NCBI GenBank assembly: GCA_000320545.1
Contig: ADNK01002390.1
Location: forward strand, 1 to 22,293
Direction of reading: 5' to 3'
DNA: 22,293 nucleotides
DNA from: Bigelowiella natans CCMP2755
Lineage: Eukaryota; Cercozoa; Chlorarachniophyceae
The stretch's first letter is position 1. Every line of letters starts with the position of its first letter. Under the pieces are notes generated by a model, which was not told where the DNA came from, searched no databases, and saw nothing but the letters and a program-made list of their open reading frames with translations. Below are positions 1 to 10,048 of this stretch, piece by piece. The translations under genes were made by a program, and so were the position numbers.

Positions 1-29
1 TGTCGTCTCGTGTCGTCTCGTGTCGTCTC

Positions 30-111
<82 letters not shown>
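30..111. repeat. Compound (CT)n(GT)n microsatellite
   Basis: About 26 CT units run directly into about 14 GT units. Just upstream, the window opens with the 10-mer TGTCGTCTCG three times (1-30). This lies in the transporter intron that starts at 167 on the minus strand. Confidence 0.9.
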
Positions 112-115
<4 letters not shown>

Positions 116-167
116 ATGCGTGTATGTGTTTCTCTCGTGTCTGTTTCCCTTTCCCCATCTCCCTCAC

Positions 168-391
168 CCAGTGCTGGAAGAAGTCCTCCGTTGACGTATC
201 ATGGACGATGCGTTTGGGCGCATGGCCTGTCTCCCTAGCCCCGCGTGCCGGTTCCCGCAGCGTTGTAAATAGCACAAAGGCGAGGGGGGTGGCAAGTAAT
301 CCTGAGAGTACGAAAGCGTTGCGCCACCCGTAGAGCTGCCCATACCTACAATAGCACGATCAAGAAGGAAATCACATTCTCTAACATATGT

Positions 392-434
<43 letters not shown>

Positions 435-1449
435 TGCGTCAAGAAAATGCACCTAGATCCAGCGCCAATGGCAATGCCAAACCCCAGATACACCCCGGTG
501 TTGAATATAGCCATAGCCGTCCCCAGGTATCCTGCCGGAGTCACGTCAAACAACAACGATTGACCGACGGGGACACATCCCGACATAGCAGCCCCCTAGA
601 TGGTAATAACAGCAGTAGTTGTGATAGCTGTGAGGGGAATGGATGATGCTATTGAACACGGCGAACGAATGTTTATTTGCGTAATCTATGGATGATAGGT
701 GCATTCTCTCCGAGACGACGATGATCCATCGTTTCGCTTGGAACTCGCGAAGGTCCCGACGGCGTCGCTCATGTGCTGTGTATGGCTCCTTGCTTCGTCG
801 AACCTGCATGATGCGGAGGACTAGAAGCTGGTTGTAGCTTGTGACGAACCCCATCAACGTCGTGGCTGCGCTCCATGTTAGCATGCAGTAGGCCAGGAGG
901 TGGACTCTTTGTGATATCTAGACACGCAACGCAACCGAGAAGAAGAAGAAGAAGAAGAGAAAGAGGAGGAGGAAGAGCTCAAGCGTATACACCCCATTCG
1001 AATATTGAAAAAGACGAAAACCCGCAACCTCGAGTAGCTTTCCGATCGGGGCGGCGGAAAGGGTCTTTGCGAGTGTGAATATTGGCCCGACGAGAACAGC
1101 ATATTGCCAGCCGCCATTAAAGCCCACGTCTCTCTTGTGAAACGAGTGTTCATATTGGTAATATGCGTCAGATATTGCAACTATAGAGGACATTAATCAC
1201 GAAAAACGCGAGACTCTAAGATCATCGTTAAAGCCACCTGCATGGCCACTGCGACGGCAGAGAGGAGGTATGTATGCAGGAAGTTGATTACATTTGTGCC
1301 GGTCACGATCAGCACGAAGTACCACGCGTACACGCTCGATTCTAATAGCGTGTGGGTCACAAAGCAGGTAAGCCAAAGGCTCGGTGGTCGCAACTGTGGG
1401 GGACACGAGGAGACTTACTTGCGCGAGGCTCTTCCGACCCTGACTCCAT
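168..1449 (-). CDS. Spinster-like MFS transporter, 5' part (runs off left edge)
   Basis: Membrane transporter of the major facilitator superfamily, closest by eye to the Spinster-like group; substrate unknown. Exons in transcript order: 1449-1419, 1341-1238, 1133-1022, 904-804, 595-453, 345-168. Phases agree at every junction and give 223 residues, then the intron starting at 167 leads out of the window. Seen in the protein: a short hydrophilic start (MESGSEEPRA), a first membrane helix (YAWYFVLIVTG followed by NVINFLHTYLL), GWQYAVLVGPIF, the helix WSAATTLMGFVTSY with LLVLR, FNTGVYLGFGIAIGAG, and YGWRNAFVLSGLLATPLAF ending in LREPARG. The GWR-to-REPxRG run is typical of the family. Start: the ATG at 1449 is followed by a textbook GTAAGT donor. 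The third exon could instead begin at 1180, but that breaks phase. The intron at 346-452 holds a (TG)n tract. Confidence 0.8.
387..432. repeat. (TG)n microsatellite in transporter intron
   Basis: A TG run with a few TTG interruptions inside the 107-nt intron 346-452, taking up almost half of it. Confidence 0.85.
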
Positions 1450-1790
1450 CCCGGAACTGTTTATTAATCTTCAAAGTGGTAAGATATATGTCACGAACCG
1501 CTGGAGTACCAGCGGATTTAGGGAATAATTCGTAACGAAAGTCATGTCGCACGACAAAACCCCCTTCTGCTTCTCAGTTTAGGCCTTCTCGCTTGCGCCC
1601 GGATGTGTTCTTGCGCTGTGTTATGGGAGCACGCGGTAGCGATTTGGCCATCTAACCGGATTTATAAGGAACGACATCCGAATTTGTTTGTCGCAGGGAG
1701 AAATTACAAAGATTCCGCCAGATATTCCCCAGTCGCAGCTTACTGTGGCCTCTGGCAACCTCAAAACCCTCCCCCTCCCTTCTGCTGCCC
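1450..1790. promoter_or_regulatory. Divergent spacer between transporter and hydrolase genes
   Basis: The two start codons (1449 minus, 1791 plus) face away from each other, so this 341-bp spacer should hold both promoters and 5' leaders. An AT-rich patch (ATTTATAAGG near 1660) could be TATA-like for the plus gene. No repeat tract and no other coding signal was found. An open plus-strand frame across 1688-1790 has no supporting partner exon and is treated as leader. Confidence 0.4.
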
Positions 1791-3239
1791 ATGGCGCATG
1801 CCACGGCCAAAGCGGACAAAAAGGAGGTTCAAGATGTCAGACACGTGGTGTTTCTGCACGGTATATTTGGAAGTACCTTGATTGACCCTAAATCAGCTGG
1901 TGAGACCAGGTAGGCATCATCGGTAGAGAAGAGGAGGAGGGAGGAGGAGGGAGGAGGAGGAGGAGGGAGAAAGGGAGGAGAGAGACATGGTAGTCTTCTC
2001 CACGAATGTTAGTCCTTTACATCTTAACCAGATATATTACGGCATCTGCAAGTCTTGGCTTCCACACTCCGGATATCCGCCTTCCCATCGAGGCAACCAG
2101 ACATTATATATCTTTGCATCGACAACAACACCGTTATCTGTGCCCCCCCCCCCCCCCCCTTTTTTATTGAAATCCGATATCGCTTTCTTTTGAATCAGTG
2201 GGAAGATGGTAAGCAAAAGACCGACGGGCTGCTACCGGGCCAAGTGATCGAATCTGTGGGGCCTGTCAACGTCTATGGTTTGCTGCACTGATAATGAACC
2301 CTTTGGTGGGAGACAGCGAACGATTACGATTACTGGTTTTACTTATCACCCACTCAGGCAAATTTCTCAACTTTCTGCGGAAAACATTTGGCAAGGATTT
2401 GGTGCATCCCTTTGCTTACGACTGGCGACGGGACAACCGAGAGTCTCGCGACAGTCTCATCAAGAAGCTCGAAGAGGTGAGTTTGGTATTCCTCTCTTTG
2501 TCTGGTCCTTATTGAGCCACGGCGATGGTGCTCAGATCAACAGCAAGCAGGGAAAGCCGATTGTAATTGGACATTCCAATGGAGGTCGCTTGGTTAATCT
2601 AAATGTTGCTATTATTCATGGTCGCTATGATTGATAGAAATCCGTGTTTGATATTGAGCCACAATGCGACGAGAGCAATGATTCCTCCTTAGGAATAGTA
2701 ACCTTCTTGGCGGTCAATGAACGGCCGGAGTTATTTTACGGTATTGACACACAAACCTTTGATGTTATGTTGCTGTTTAGCTCAGATGCTGGTTGTATGT
2801 GTATCACGTGATGTTCATTTAGTATGTGTGGAACAATTAGGTGCTATATGCGTCGGGTCTCCGGTACTAATATATTGCATGTGCAACCTGAATAAAAACC
2901 ATCCCTATACAGTCACAACTCTCCTTCATCATGCTTTAATCATCAGCAGCAGCAGCATAAGTGACATCTAAGAACTGCTGATGGCAACGCTAATCAATTT
3001 CTTCTGCACCATTGTTAATCTCATTGGCTTCGTGATTATCCCCCCCCCGTTTACTATCATCCTCCCATCGTGAAATTTTGCTGCGACTGGTACTCTTGTT
3101 ATCGTCGTCCATTAGTTCGGTCCTGGAGTGGGTTTCATGCACGATTTGCACAGCTATAATAAGATCGGATTCAATAAATCCGTCCTCTCCGCGCACGTGT
3201 GTAGTATTATCCACCTGCATCTCTTCTTGTTCGTATGCA

Positions 3240-3276
<37 letters not shown>

Positions 3277-3450
3277 ACAAACGCTCTTGCCGGGAGAGGT
3301 CGTTGATTTCTATACGAAGCCGCCTTCTATTTCTATTTCAATTTCTCTTTCTTACTGTTTCTTTCTCTCCCCCCCTCTCTTTAGATATCTCGTCTCTACC
3401 TCTCTCTCTCTGTCTCTCTCTCTCCCTCTCCCTCTCTAGTTCTTTGTGTG

Positions 3451-3489
<39 letters not shown>

Positions 3490-3965
3490 TCCTTTTTTAG
3501 CTTTTCTCTTCGATCTTTCAGGTGCTTATGACCCATGCAAGCTATTTTTGTTTCTTCAGTAAGTTGCTTGTAGAATGAGACCTTTAGCAAAAGGAAAGGA
3601 AAAGGGGGAGGGAAGGCGAGAGGATGCCTACCCGAACTGTGCCAAATGTATCCCAATTTCCTGCAATTTTTTGTTCTCTTATGTTGTGTTTGGTTTCGCT
3701 GTTCTCTCTGTGCTAGGCAGCAATCGAGCAACAGAATGCAAGCTGTGGGACGGAGCCGGTACATATTTTCTGCTGCTTTCTACGATGAACTGCTGCTGAT
3801 TATGATGAGCAAGATTCATTGGAAACACGACAAAGTCCTCTTGTTTCTTGTTATATGAGGCAACTTGTTGCTGCTCGTTAGGACCTGGAAAATTGGACCC
3901 AGTCAACGACATCTTCAACGTTGTCAATTCGTATACGCACAAACACACATACACACGCGCGCGCG

Positions 3966-3999
<34 letters not shown>

Positions 4000-4831
4000 T
4001 ATGGATCTCTAAGCTATTATGGGCCAGCTAGCTGTATTGGTTGTCTTCTTCTTCCTCACAAGAAGAGTAGACGTTAGAGGACTTCAAACGCACGCACTGA
4101 TCTATCTATTCTACTCCTTCTTCACTCATTTGGAACACCATCATCATCATCATCAGCAGCAGCATCATCGTCGTTATCATCTTCATCATCGTCATCATCA
4201 AATTTCAGGCAGAGGAATGGAAGAAGCTCAATCTGGGGATCTTCGGAATGCAAGCGCCTCGCGGCTATCCTGATCCAAAGTAGTCGGCTCTACATTGCAT
4301 TTGTATTATCTAGTGGTGATGATGCAAATGGGGATATGGTGATGACGACGACGATGATGATGATGATAGTAGTAGTAGTAGTAGTAGTAGTGTAGTGGTG
4401 GTAATGGTGATGGTTGTGGAGCGTCCTCATTGTTGCTGGCAATATTAACGTATACGATACTCGTTCAAGGGGAGAGAAGTACATGGAACACCTCCGAAAC
4501 GCACTTGCTTCAGGAAAAGGTGATGCTGTGACCCAAAAAAAACTGCTTGGGGGCCGTTTGTATAGGTGGTTAGGAATGACCGATAATGAGATTTCGTGTG
4601 TGCTGCTATGGGACATCTTCCCGGTGCTTGCCTTGTGCTTTTAAGCTGATATGTAGTGGCTTTCTATGCTGTTGTGTATTCGTTTGAATGCTTTATATAC
4701 ATGCAGCGGTGCGCTCTCTCATCAACAAGGTAGTGGCGGTGGTGGTGGTGGTGGTAGTTGATGATTCATGTGAAAACTAGCGTAATCAGTTAGTGCCTGC
4801 ACACACATTCGCACCCAAATGCCCAATATGT

Positions 4832-4886
<55 letters not shown>

Positions 4887-5347
4887 CATTATTATTGACG
4901 ATTAAAACGGAAGGTGAAGGAAGATCTGCCCTACCCTCCAATCGCCATCGTCGCGTCAAAAGCACACAAGACGAAGCTAAACGCTACGTTCGATGCCGGG
5001 TACTTTGGGACTGAAAACGCCAAAAACGCAAAGGAGGGGGGGGGGAGGGGCGTGGAGGAGAAGACGAAGCCCCTCCTCAAGAGCAATCTGCATTTGCTTC
5101 AGTGGGAGCTTGATGATGGGGACAATCGGTAATAAGGACAGCACCATTATTATTCACTACTGATTGGCCAGCAGCTGTAGACGTGTTGATACTTCTTTTG
5201 GCGAGCCCTTCCCCTCCTTCATATATCGTATCCATAGTTCTGACCGTTGCGGTCGCATGTCGTATATTAACTCCCCACCCCATCCCGCCCTCCCGCCCCT
5301 CTCGTTCCCTTTCCCCCTTTTCTTCTCGTGAAATGGGGCGGGGGAAC

Positions 5348-5378
<31 letters not shown>

Positions 5379-6134
5379 ATAGGGTGCTGTTTCACAACGC
5401 GATGCCCCCTCGGGGAGTTCCAGTGGCTGCTGTCGTCCCAACCACACACGCCCATGGTGAGTGACAATTGCAGTGGACATATCGTTGTAGTCGCCGTTAG
5501 AGTCGGTGTGATGCGTTTGGGTGTGAGGGGCATCCTGCAGCTTGATACTCGGTTTGTGTTGCAGGGGAGCTAACAAGTGATTTGAAGGCGATGACACAGG
5601 CGCTCATTGCTATGTAAGGCATATGGGAACGAAAAATAATTTTGGGGGGGGGGGAGGGGGGCTAGGACGAAAGGAATGCATGACGGCCACAATGGCCAAT
5701 CAAACAAACTATGGCCAATAGCGCGAGACTTTTGCAGTATTGAGCAATTTCTTAAGGCTGTTATTTGGCAGTTACCAAGAAAGCGGAAAGAGAGATGCAG
5801 ACCTCAAGAATAAGGATGGCGTTGCTTCGGGTAATGTCCTCCCCGCCTAATAGTAGTAGTATCGACAGTAGCATCGTACTTAGTGCGATTTTCGAAGATG
5901 GTGTTGTGACAGATGAGCATTTCATCGTATCGTGTTGTAGATGAGAAGGCTGCCGATGACACCGACCCCTCCCATGCCGCCTCTGCCCAAAGACCCGACG
6001 ATGATGATGGGGATAACAGCAAGACACTGGTTCCACAGGCACTTCAGGACGCTTGGTTATCAATGCAGATTGCTGAGAATGGTGACCGTGCCAAATCCAC
6101 GGAAAAAGCAGGATGGCGGTGTTTGATTTGCTAG
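1791..6134 (+). CDS. LCAT-like alpha/beta hydrolase (lipase/acyltransferase fold), 19 exons
   Basis: Serine hydrolase of the lecithin:cholesterol acyltransferase-like class; exact lipid substrate unknown. Exons: 1791-1909, 2032-2092, 2199-2277, 2358-2476, 2536-2584, 2693-2740, 2841-2863, 3116-3200, 3501-3521, 3717-3758, 3882-3919, 4209-4279, 4470-4519, 4707-4729, 4914-5128, 5383-5456, 5565-5613, 5772-5830, 5941-6134. The sum is 1419 nt, 472 aa, with all phases consistent. Landmarks: VVFLHGIFGS (about residues 19-28, oxyanion region), YDWRR (107-111), nucleophile elbow GHSNGG with Ser140, GSPFGPGVGF (164-173), EEWKKLNLGIF, YPPIAIVASK, then DDGDN (Asp346 is the likely acid) and TTHAHG (His370 or His372 is the likely base). 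After about residue 390 comes an acidic, low-complexity tail (PDDDDGD) ending CLIC. No clear signal peptide. The start ATG has CCC before it and GCG after it. Exon 9 (21 nt) is the least certain. If the donor at 5614 is not used, an in-frame TAA (5615-5617) ends the protein at 389 aa. Confidence 0.85.
1930..1985. repeat. Purine-only GGA/GAG tract
   Basis: About 55 bases of G and A, mostly GGAGGA, in intron 1 of the hydrolase gene. Such tracts can form triplexes, but nothing else suggests a role. Confidence 0.8.
2093..2198 (+). other. GC-AG intron in the LCAT-like gene
   Basis: The exon ending LPIE (GAG at 2090-2092) is followed by GCAACC, not GT. The next exon starts after CAG at 2198 with TGGGAAGATGG. 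The joined product reads LPIE-WEDGKQKTDG in phase 0, whereas the nearby GT sites break the frame. GAG|GCAA resembles the known minor GC donor consensus. The intron contains a 14-15 base C run before its acceptor. Confidence 0.6.
3240..3487. repeat. Cluster of (TG)n, (CT)n and (GT)n tracts in hydrolase intron 8
   Basis: (TG)n at 3240-3275, an imperfect CT/TCC tract at about 3365-3437, and (GT)n at about 3451-3487. They fill most of the 300-nt intron between the exons ending 3200 and starting 3501. Confidence 0.85.
3940..3998. repeat. Compound (CA)n(CG)n(TA)n microsatellite
   Basis: CACACATACACA, then CGCGCGCG, then about 15 TA units, in the intron 3920-4208 of the hydrolase gene. The same intron carries a (CAT)n/(CAG)n tract at about 4138-4200, close to its acceptor. 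Confidence 0.85.
4350..4412. repeat. (GAT)n/(AGT)n trinucleotide tract in hydrolase intron
   Basis: GAC/GAT units pass into about nine AGT units and then GGT-like units in the intron 4280-4469. A related (GGT)n tract sits at about 4734-4757 in intron 14, right after a 23-nt exon. Confidence 0.8.
4830..4883. repeat. Compound (CA)n(TA)n microsatellite
   Basis: About 12 CA units followed directly by about 13 TA units, in the intron 4730-4913 just upstream of the 215-nt exon. Confidence 0.9.
5347..5379. repeat. (GAT)n repeat beside a 3' splice site
   Basis: About eleven GAT units end only a few bases before the acceptor at 5382 of the hydrolase exon 5383-5456. The usual pyrimidine tract is therefore replaced by GAT repeats. 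Confidence 0.8.
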
Positions 6135-7636
6135 GTTTCTGATGAGTTGCTGCGTGTACGCAAACGGATGTGCAGATGTTGTTCCCACTTGCTGAACACA
6201 TTGCAACATACAATGGATCCATTGTGTATCATGTGCGCATGCCATCACTGCTGCCTGCATGGTCCTCCTCACTTAGTCGTCGATTGCATGGCGGCAACAC
6301 CAACGACAGCTAAATGGATGCAGCACGTGCAGCGTGTCACACATGCGCATCACGCTGCGATGCATGGCAAGCTAGCAAGCATTGACTCAGTGCAAACCAT
6401 TGTTGTGGAAGTGTGCTTGCAACGTGAAGATCGACACGTTGGAAGCCACAGAAAGCAAAATGCCAAAGCCACACATGATCAAACAAAATGACCACGTTGA
6501 AACACTGCTGATGACAATTCGACATTCGTTCAATTGACACAATGCACAGCTAGACAAACGACACGCGCGCTAGCACGGTGCGCTGCTGAGTGAAGGAGAA
6601 AGAAAGGAAAAAATGATTCGGGATGCACAACATTGAAGTTCACCACACAACGATGCATGATTTGAAATTCGTGCTCAAACGATGCTCCAACGCAAGGTGT
6701 GCTGCCATCGACAACAGACAATGCGACATCACTGCTGAACTGTGGAACTGCCAGTGAGGCGCATCCAGCACCTCAAACGGCTGGGAAGGCAACGCGTGCT
6801 ACTGCTGGCCTGCACGCTGGCACACAATCTCACCCGTTCCAGCTGCTGGGCTGGCCAGCGTTGTCGCGTTCTTGCATTGTCGGACCACCCAGCTAGCTAG
6901 CCGTGCCAGCTTGGGGACTTCGGCACAACACCTTTCTCTGAATTCTTGCACGGCCTGATGAAAGCCATTTGCAACGTGATGGCGTGCGACGTGAAAGTGG
7001 TTGTGTCAATGAAACAATGAAACAATGATGACAAACCGCACTTCCAAAGTGTTCAAGACACTTGCAGTGTGCGAACCGCAGTGCCTCGAACCAACTTCAG
7101 AAAAGGAGGATTTCGGGGTGAAGAAAGCAAAGAGAAGTCACAGTCCTGAAGTTGGCAAAGATGAGGCACGAAAGAAAACGACACCAGGAATGGAGGATGC
7201 ACCTGGAAAAGGGTGGACGAGGATTTTCCGTGTGGATTCGCTCACAAGAAGTCTCTCGTAGCAGGTGGATGCAGTGGACACTGAAAAGCGATGTCGACGA
7301 GAAGGTCGTCGCAGACGTCATGTTTCAGATGACGCAAGTGAGAAAAATTGATGAGAGGATCGTCGTCGATGCGACGATGCTGCGGATGGCAAACGTTCGA
7401 AAGAATGCACGTGCCGTTTCGATCATGGGATCGTGATCGACCATCGGGGATCGAGTGATCGGAGCGAAGAAGATCCCCCAGTCTAGCAGTCCCAGAAAGA
7501 GATCTCTCAGTCCAAAAATGAGATCTTCAAGCTCCTCGATGGCTTGACAGGCTGGAATGCCATTCTTGATTCCTTCTGGTTTCGAGTAGGAGGAGGAGGA
7601 CCAAATTCTGACAGGCAAGAAGAGCGCGCGTCAACA
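6135..7636. other. Spacer: palindrome-rich island, then Lys/Arg/Ser-rich sequence
   Basis: The part from 6140 to about 7000 is rich in CATGC, GCTAGC and TGCATG words and shows no convincing exon. From about 7050 to 7500 the plus strand gives short open runs rich in Lys, Arg, Ser and Asp. Examples are KKAKRSHSPEVGKDEARKK at about 7120-7176, and an RKRSLSPKMRSSSSS run near 7492-7540. The runs are broken by stops and change frame. They could be undetected exons of the leucine-rich-repeat gene, a separate arginine/serine-rich protein, or a decayed copy of one. Confidence 0.3.
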
Positions 7637-8859
7637 ATGAACAATGAGCGCGTCTCTCGACGCAAAAAAAAAGTTGAAAATTTCGGAATCCCGAGATGTT
7701 TGTGTGAAACGTCAAAAACCAACAGGAATTTGTGTCTAAATTAATAGTATTTCCTTGTCGCAGGAAGAAGAAGGAATGCGAGCAACTTCGAGGAGAGAAA
7801 AATGCCTCAATGCTTGCTGACCTTCAGGCTACATGTACCAGAGGGCAGCTGCGTCGGGGCAGAAAAATGTCAGCCCATCAGCGTGAGATAGCAGCCTTGA
7901 AGGCTTGGCTGTTTAATATCTTCAGTCGCACCATTAAAGATGTAGAGGACGTAACAGGCCTAAGTGACTTGTCAATAGGAGTACGATTGCGCACCAACAA
8001 CATCCGCATTCCAGGGGAGGTCAGGCATTTGGCCTCTCTTCGCTCGATACATCTGAAAGGTCAGGGAAGAATGACTATAGATATTCCTCCCGAAATCGTT
8101 CAGTTAAAAGAATTGAAGACCCTGACATTGGAGCAGTTTTGTCTTAGTTCGTTTCCACAGGGTCTTACAGCTATCAGATCGCTTAGAGTGCTGGACCTGT
8201 ATGGAAATGAGCTTGAGGGGATTCCTGAGGACATTAAGAATTTGTCACTACTACAAGATATCGATCTTAGCAGCAATTCTCTCCAGACTGTGCCCGAGGG
8301 ACTGATGATGTTACCCTCGTTGACCTATTTAGACATTTCTATGAATGCTCTGACGAGTTTACCTCCGATGCAAGGGCTCAAAGCTCTCAAGACGTTACAG
8401 CTGCATTCCAATTCGCTGACAGAAATACCAGAAGACATTGGACATCTACGACGACTTAAAAATTTGTATTTGCGCAGAAACAAGTTGTCGACAATTCCAG
8501 CAGAGATTCAGGGAGCAAAATCCCTCGAAACACTAGATATTCGAGATAACCCATTAACTAGACTTCCGATGGCCGCACTTGGAAAGCTACCCAAATTGAG
8601 ATATTTGCGTCATGCTGGAGAATGGACATCATTGTTCTGCATTCATGTAGTAGACAAAGTTCATCTAGTGAAACCGTCTTACACCAGGGTCATTAATATG
8701 TGCAGGCGCAAAGCAGAAATCCTCCAGAAAAACGTTCTTGAACGGGACTTACCTGTCGTTCGCATGCTCCATGAGCAAGTAAGAAGTGCAGTGATTCCAG
8801 ACATGGTACATCTGGGTAAAAAGGGAAAGTGCCCTTACTGTTCGTCCAATGACATGTAA
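7637..8859 (+). CDS. Leucine-rich-repeat protein (Shoc2/Ras-group-like LRRs)
   Basis: Probable protein-binding scaffold; no catalytic domain is seen. The main exon 7764-8859 (1096 nt) is certain coding sequence. Before it, a CGCAG acceptor ends a 62-nt intron (7702-7763), and the preceding open exon ends at 7701 in matching phase 2. With the in-frame ATG at 7637 the product is 386 aa. A longer 5' exon starting at an acceptor at 7486 is equally open, so the N-terminus is uncertain. The N-terminal part is basic and helical (ECEQLRGEKNASMLADL). It is followed by roughly eight repeats of the type LxxLxLxxNxLxxIPxxI, for example LRVLDLYGNELEGIPEDI and LKNLYLRRNKLSTIPAEI. The C-terminal quarter is not LRR and ends with a CPYC pair (CxxC) just before the stop, possibly half of a metal site. 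The long unbroken exon contrasts with the neighbouring genes. Confidence 0.85.
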
Positions 8860-10043
8860 CAGACAAGACAAGCAAGGTTTCTGCGCTGTGCACTGCATGC
8901 ATTATCACTATTTGCATGCGTAGATCGGCAAATGTGCGTGCATGTGCGCGGGGACATGTGTCTCTGCAATGAAACTGGCTGTGTCCACACTGGTGTAGCA
9001 GGTGAGTAGTGCTACGTAACGTACAAGAGTCAAACATGTGCAATGCATGCTAGAATTGCACCGATCATTGCACCGACGACGATGACGACAGCTGTGTACA
9101 ATCATTGCAGTACGTAGTGGTCTCGCGCAGGCAGGCTAGCATTGCTATAATCGAGGTGCAACACCTAGCATAGGCGCATGCACGCCGCATGCTGCGAGCA
9201 CACCATCACACATGGTGTGCTGTGTCACGTGCGAACAAATGGATAGACATTGTTTGTCCACGCTACGTGGGTCATCATGTGGGCTAACTATAGCGCATAT
9301 ATAGCTCTGTGCGATTCTTGCTTCCGATCCGCGTCCGACGGTTGCGTGCATCGCGCATGCATCATGTTTGCAATCAAAGCAGGACCACGGCGAGCGATAC
9401 GACGTACCGCGTCTTCGCACACACGCATGCACAAAGGCCCAACATACATTGGCGGTGCGATGCTGCGATTGATCATGCACGTATACACATGCGATTTTGC
9501 ATTCTTCCGTCCATATGAATCTAAAAAGTTGCTTTGTACGTTCTTTATTGTCATCCAAACGACAAGTTCCGAAGGGCTATAGTTTTATCGCTTCGATTCC
9601 GACTCCATCAATGTATCAATGAGCTTGGTGCAAGACGTTGTCAGCAGCGTACCCCGGCGGTGTTCACCACTAAACTGCTCAATTTATTGTGACGTTCGCA
9701 GGATACATGCCGCATGTGAAGGACATCGTCATCGGACAGCAACAATTATTAGCAAGCGCACGTACGCGCGTACATACGCTTGAAATGGATCTAAGCCATT
9801 CCGTTCATACGAGCGCAAGCTGGGATTATGCGCAGATAGCACCATGCCACATGCTAGCATGATAAGCAGGAACGCGGGCAAGCTGGCAAGCATACGCAAG
9901 AGACATTTGGACTCATCATCGTTTTAACACTGCAAGACGGCAATCCACTATTATTCACAAAAAAATGGTGATTACAATTCTTCCTTTTGGTGGCAAATAT
10001 GTGACTATTTTTTTCGACATTATTGCGAGATTCAACTTCATAT
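8860..10043. other. Convergent intergenic island rich in short palindromes
   Basis: This lies between the 3' ends of the LRR gene (plus) and the coiled-coil gene (minus). It is dense in GCATGC, TGCATG, GCTAGC (9135, 9853) and CGTACG-like words, for example around 8890-8945, 9170-9200, 9340-9480 and 9755-9780. Several ORFs of 65-137 codons cross it on both strands, but none has family motifs or a splice-consistent partner. I see no gene here. Confidence 0.5.
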
Positions 10044-10048
10044 TTATT
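10043..10048 (-). terminator. AATAAA overlapping the stop codon of the coiled-coil gene
   Basis: On the minus strand GAA-TAA-ATA gives a perfect AATAAA hexamer spanning the stop codon (10046-10044). If it works as a polyadenylation signal, the 3' UTR would be only a few tens of bases. This is a sequence match only. Confidence 0.3.

Noticed and set aside
1197-1406. Alternative frame of transporter exon 2 and a 25-nt mini-intron reading
   Set aside because: The 25-nt intron would be too short for this genome and puts the membrane helix out of frame. The longer intron (1342-1418) restores phase.
3990-4273. Plus-strand His/Gln-rich ORF (about 4130-4200)
   Set aside because: It is a translation of CAT/CAG repeats in an intron; only the end from 4209 is a real exon, in a different frame.
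5157-5597. 146-codon minus-strand ORF
   Set aside because: It is antisense to hydrolase exons 16 and 17, and contains a poly-Ile run from the GAT repeat.
5761-6222. 153-codon minus-strand ORF with a hydrophobic C-terminus
   Set aside because: It is antisense to the last two hydrolase exons, which are phase-consistent, and it has no family motif.
9145-9582. Overlapping ORFs of 69-137 codons on both strands
   Set aside because: They lie in a palindrome-rich island where both strands stay open because of composition. They show no motifs or splice partners.
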